Part shown: one piece after another, positions 59,379-62,658 of the stretch
How positions within the stretch are numbered: position 1 is the first letter of the stretch
Layout of the letters: each line of letters begins with the position of its first letter
Origin: Butyrivibrio sp. AE3009
Lineage (GTDB): Bacteria > Bacillota > Clostridia > Lachnospirales > Lachnospiraceae
NCBI RefSeq assembly: GCF_000420845.1
Contig: NZ_ATVS01000023.1
Span: forward strand, 1 to 62,658
Direction: 5' to 3'
DNA: 62,658 nt
Position numbers and translations under genes: made by a program
Notes under the pieces: model-generated
Seen by the model: the letters and a program-made list of their open reading frames with translations, nothing else
Databases searched by the model: none
What the model was told of the DNA's origin: nothing

Positions 59379-60422
59379 ATGGCAGTTAAGCGTGAGTTTT
59401 TAGGGGAAGCACCAAGCGGAGCACCGGTGTATGCGTATCATATGATCGCAGCAACAGGTATGGAGGTGGTAGTTCTTAATTTTGGTGCCACCATCAAGAA
59501 TATTTTTGTACCCGCCAAGGACGGAAGCAAGGTGGATGTGGCTCTTGGCTACGACGACCTTTCCGAATACTTTGGAAATGAGAGCTTTATCGGCGCCACA
59601 GTAGGCCCTTGTGCCAACAGGATTGCAGGCGCTGCCTACAAAATAGATGGGAAGCAGTTCAGCCTCCCTGTTAACGATGGCCCCAACAACCTTCACACAG
59701 ACCACGACAACGGCTTCCACAAGCGCGTATGGGATGCCGAAGAGGGCGACAATTTCGTCAAATTCACTTTGAAATCTGACGACGGAGATCTTGGATTTTC
59801 CGGAAACAGAGTGTTTGAACTTACCTACACTCTCACCGATGACAATGCACTTTCCCTGCATTATCATGCAACCAGCGATGCAAGAACTCTTATCAATATG
59901 ACCAATCATGCATACTTCAATCTCAGTGGCCACAATGCAGGCTCTATTCATGACCACCTGATGAAGCTCAATGCATCTTATTACACACCTGTAATTGATT
60001 CCGCTGCTATTCCCACCGGCGAGATTGTCAACGTTGTGGGAACTCCTTTTGATTTCATCGAGGAGAAAACAATCGGACGTGATATAAATGCAGATGATGC
60101 TCAGCTCAAGGCTGTCGGAGGCTACGATCACAATTTCTGTATCGATGGCTTCGACGGCACACGCAGAATTTTCGCAACTGTTACATCACCTGTAACCGGA
60201 ATCACAATGCAGTGTTCAACCACACTTCCCGGATTCCAGTTCTATGCCGGCAACTTCCTTAAGAGCAGTAATGCCAAGGGCGGCGGAGTATACAAATCAA
60301 GAGACGGTTTCTGCCTCGAGACACAGATCTATCCCAATGCCGTTAATGAGCCTGAATTCCCGGATCCGATCTTCGGACCTGACAGAGAATACGATACAGT
60401 GACTGTTTATCAGTTCGCATAA
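59379..60422 (+). CDS. galM: aldose 1-epimerase (galactose mutarotase)
   Basis: This 347-residue galactose-mutarotase-fold protein has VGPCANRIAGAAY, DGPNNLHTDHDNGFHKRVW, the catalytic His in NMTNHAYFNLSGH, GGYDHNFC and the catalytic Glu in CLETQIYPNAVN. It interconverts alpha and beta anomers of hexoses. The ATG at 59379 has aaggagga upstream. It lies 22 bp after recR. Confidence 0.93.
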   Translation: MAVKREFLGEAPSGAPVYAYHMIAATGMEVVVLNFGATIKNIFVPAKDGSKVDVALGYDDLSEYFGNESFIGATVGPCANRIAGAAYKIDGKQFSLPVNDGPNNLHTDHDNGFHKRVWDAEEGDNFVKFTLKSDDGDLGFSGNRVFELTYTLTDDNALSLHYHATSDARTLINMTNHAYFNLSGHNAGSIHDHLMKLNASYYTPVIDSAAIPTGEIVNVVGTPFDFIEEKTIGRDINADDAQLKAVGGYDHNFCIDGFDGTRRIFATVTSPVTGITMQCSTTLPGFQFYAGNFLKSSNAKGGGVYKSRDGFCLETQIYPNAVNEPEFPDPIFGPDREYDTVTVYQFA

Positions 60423-60440
60423 GGTCTTCGGAGGCATATT

Positions 60441-61667
60441 TTGGCTGAAGTAAGAGATTTTAGCTCATACGCAGAAAAAATAAATAAGAATAAAGAAGAA
60501 CCTGCCTCAGTGCGTGATACTGTGGACTACAAGGAAAAGATCAGGCATCACAGACTGACAGTCTTTTTCCGAACCGTGGCAATTGCGGCAGTGGTTCTGT
60601 TTGTGGTTTCAGCCCTGTATATCAGCTGGAGAGACAAGGAATATTCCGAGGCAGTTATAACTACAGGGGGAGAGCTGACCAATGGCTCGGATTCCAAAAT
60701 CATAGCTCTTGGCGGATATATCGTTCAATACAGTAAGGATGGAATCAGCTGTATTGACTCCACCGGCAAGGCTCTGTGGAATCAGACCTATGAGATGCAG
60801 AGTCCCATAGCCCATACCTGTAACAATGTTGTGGCAGTGGGAGATTATAACGGTCACAACATCTATGTCAGCAATACCTCGGGGGCGCTGGGTGAAATTG
60901 ATACCAACCTGCCTATCAGAGACTTCTGTGTATCGTCACAGGGAGTTGTTGCGGCAGTTCTTGACGGTACCGATGTGACCTGGATATATGTATATGATCC
61001 TAAGGGAGCTACTCTTGTAAGCTTCAAGACCACCATGAAGGACAGCGGATATCCCCTTGATATCAGCCTGTCACCCAATGGCGAGCTGCTCTGCGTATCC
61101 TATCTGTATCCTGATGAAGGTGAACTCAAGACCAGCGTTGCTTTCTTTAACTTTGGGTCCGTTGGACAGAACTCCATTGATAATTATGTCAGTGGTTATG
61201 ATTATCCCGGAACCATTGTTCCCTATGTGCAGTTCATGAATGCCGGCACCGCTTTCGCTGTTTCTGATGACAGAATCATGTTCTACTCGGGAGATCAGAA
61301 GCCTGTGAGCCAGGCGGAGAGCCTTACCGGAGGAGAAGAAGTAAGATCGGTATACTTTAACGAATCCTATGTGGGCCTTGTTTTTGCAAACAATACAGCC
61401 GAGGGTGCATACAGACTTCAGGTCTACAACACACAGGGAAACCTGATACTTACTTCCTACTTTGATATGCATTATTCGGATATCATTTTTGATGACAAGC
61501 AGATCGTTATATACAATGATGATGAATGCATCATTCAGGATGTAACGGGGCACGTTAAATATAAAGGAAGCTTTATTACACCGGTCAGACTTATGATCCC
61601 CTCGGGAGTGAGAAATAAGTATGCACTGGTGACCAACCAGAATGTTCAGACTATGAACCTTAAGTAA
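60441..61667 (+). CDS. membrane-anchored propeller protein, DUF5711-like
   Basis: This 408-residue protein has an N-terminal cytoplasmic segment, one membrane helix (residues about 43-60, FFRTVAIAAVVLFVVSALYI), and an outer beta-propeller with repeated strands (DSKIIALGGYIVQYSKDGISCIDSTGKALWNQ). This fits DUF5711. A TTG start is used with ggagg 8 nt upstream. It is followed after 30 bp by a CvpA-like gene, a common pairing in Lachnospiraceae as far as I recall. Function unknown. Confidence 0.75.
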   Translation: MAEVRDFSSYAEKINKNKEEPASVRDTVDYKEKIRHHRLTVFFRTVAIAAVVLFVVSALYISWRDKEYSEAVITTGGELTNGSDSKIIALGGYIVQYSKDGISCIDSTGKALWNQTYEMQSPIAHTCNNVVAVGDYNGHNIYVSNTSGALGEIDTNLPIRDFCVSSQGVVAAVLDGTDVTWIYVYDPKGATLVSFKTTMKDSGYPLDISLSPNGELLCVSYLYPDEGELKTSVAFFNFGSVGQNSIDNYVSGYDYPGTIVPYVQFMNAGTAFAVSDDRIMFYSGDQKPVSQAESLTGGEEVRSVYFNESYVGLVFANNTAEGAYRLQVYNTQGNLILTSYFDMHYSDIIFDDKQIVIYNDDECIIQDVTGHVKYKGSFITPVRLMIPSGVRNKYALVTNQNVQTMNLK

Positions 61668-61697
61668 AGAATAACCATATGTTACGGAGGAACCGAA

Positions 61698-62147
61698 GTG
61701 CTCGGATTTGAAATAGCGGATATCGTCATCGCCATAGTGGTGGTGTGCCTTATCCTCTGGAGAATGTCATATGGAGCTAACAATGGCCTGTTTGCGGAAG
61801 CAGCAGGCCTTATTTCTGTCCTGGCAGCCTTTGCCTCGATCTACTATATAGTTAAGATCGTGGGAGATGCGCTGAGCCTTAAGCTGGGAAACATCATTCC
61901 CAGGATAGGTTATCTGATCGTTGCTTTTCTGATATATAAAGTGATGAATACGTTGACGGAACACCTTCGCAAGATCAAGGATATTCCGATCCTCGGAGGA
62001 TTCGACAGACTCCTTGGCGCAATTCTCGGCGCAGTTGAGGCGGCTGTCATTATCAAACTCATCACCTTTATCACCGGAATGCAGATAATGCCTGTGGTTC
62101 TCAAGATGACAGATGCTCTGTATAACTATATAAGATCTCTTCTATAA
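61698..62147 (+). CDS. CvpA-like membrane protein
   Basis: This 149-residue protein has four hydrophobic segments: FEIADIVIAIVVVCLILWRM, AAGLISVLAAFASIYYIV, IGYLIVAFLIYKVM, LLGAILGAVEAAVIIKLITFI. The last contains the typical CvpA 'D..lGa..G.....'. A GTG start is used with acggagga upstream. It probably has a role in envelope function or colicin-V-type production, inferred only from the family. Confidence 0.75.
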   Translation: MLGFEIADIVIAIVVVCLILWRMSYGANNGLFAEAAGLISVLAAFASIYYIVKIVGDALSLKLGNIIPRIGYLIVAFLIYKVMNTLTEHLRKIKDIPILGGFDRLLGAILGAVEAAVIIKLITFITGMQIMPVVLKMTDALYNYIRSLL

Positions 62148-62184
62148 GGAAAAAGAAAACTTTTATAAACAATAAAAAAACCTA

Positions 62185-62213
62185 TTGCATTAATAAAACT
62201 GAGATGTTATACT
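62185..62213 (+). promoter_or_regulatory. rRNA operon promoter P1
   Basis: TTGCAT (62185-62190), 17 bp, TATACT (62208-62213), about 290 bp before mature 16S rRNA. Confidence 0.65.
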
Positions 62214-62309
62214 TCATTTTGCCCGTTGCGAATGGGCGACGGAAACCGCAGAAAATGGCGCTTTCCGGAACAGCTTTCCAAAAACTTTCAAAAAACTTAA
62301 AAAAAGTTG

Positions 62310-62338
62310 TTGACAGATATTTGGAGCTGTGATATTCT
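62310..62338 (+). promoter_or_regulatory. rRNA operon promoter P2
   Basis: A consensus TTGACA (62310-62315), 17 bp, TATTCT (62333-62338), preceded by A-rich tracts that could act as an UP element. It lies 125 bp downstream of P1 and drives the 16S leader. Confidence 0.85.
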
Positions 62339-62504
62339 AAATGAGTTGCGGCTGAGAGCTGCAGCGACAAGTACCTTGACAAATAAACAGTAATGCAACC
62401 CTGAAAAATTCCAAGAGAATTATTCAGAATTAACAAACCAAAAGTAATAACGGACAGAACATAAGGCCAAGCTTTTAGTTCTGGCCGGATTGAACAAAAC
62501 ATTT

Positions 62505-62658
<154 letters not shown>

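Overview
The window looks like chromosome from a Lachnospiraceae bacterium, most likely Butyrivibrio or Pseudobutyrivibrio. I infer this from moderate-to-low GC, Firmicute ribosome binding sites, Lachnospiraceae-type families (DUF6033, DUF6472, DUF5711, TIR-propeller proteins), plant-polysaccharide enzymes (GH27, GH51), and the 5' end of a 16S rRNA gene at the right edge. No complete insertion sequence, prophage or CRISPR array is visible.

Positions 1-17.5 kb are an accessory region. It holds a loose string of small, mostly same-strand genes for enzymes that act on small molecules: NUDIX hydrolases, GNAT acetyltransferases, P-loop kinases, an adenosine-deaminase-like protein, a metallo-beta-lactamase-fold hydrolase, and a truncated aminoglycoside adenylyltransferase. 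Between them are an ECF sigma/anti-sigma operon, a DUF4143 ATPase behind twin palindromic operators, and a methyltransferase gene broken by one in-frame TAG. The most striking content is two paralogous PD-(D/E)XK-nuclease-like genes (751-1584 and 14067-14882). Each is preceded by its own long noncoding array of regularly spaced dyads. The first array has five units of 8-20-8 bp repeating every 63-64 bp. The second has five units of 8-23-8 bp (one 8-22-8), mostly repeating every 85 bp, with a different 8-bp half-site. Both genes are followed directly by a NUDIX gene. I regard this array + nuclease (+ NUDIX) module as the best candidate for an undescribed system.

Positions 17.5-24.7 kb hold a small translationally coupled membrane-protein operon behind a 21-bp-spaced direct repeat. 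Next comes a lipoprotein / LytS-like kinase / SARP-like response regulator operon. A 20-nt box occurs both upstream of that operon and just after it, in front of a 38-residue membrane peptide. Gene remnants and a large DUF6020-like membrane protein follow.

Positions 24.7-44.6 kb are mainly metabolic and envelope genes: an orphan FakA-like C-terminal domain, an M32 carboxypeptidase, a GH27 alpha-galactosidase with an inserted domain, an ion/citrate-type transporter, two tandem membrane GGDEF proteins, a TPM / zinc-ribbon / SPFH membrane-stress cluster, a RACo-like ferredoxin-ASKHA protein, a cupin, a four-gene sugar ABC transporter and a lipoprotein.

Positions 44.6-53.8 kb hold a NUDIX gene, a TIR-transmembrane-propeller protein, a DUF6033 gene, and a signalling set of LytTR regulator, hybrid kinase with HPt, and double-receiver protein. 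Positions 53.8-62.7 kb hold a regulated GH51 arabinofuranosidase, tRNA-Ser(CGA), phosphofructokinase, the conserved dnaX-ybaB-recR block, aldose 1-epimerase, a DUF5711-like propeller, a CvpA-like protein, and tandem rRNA promoters running into 16S rRNA. All functional calls come from reading sequence and motifs by eye; no database search was run.
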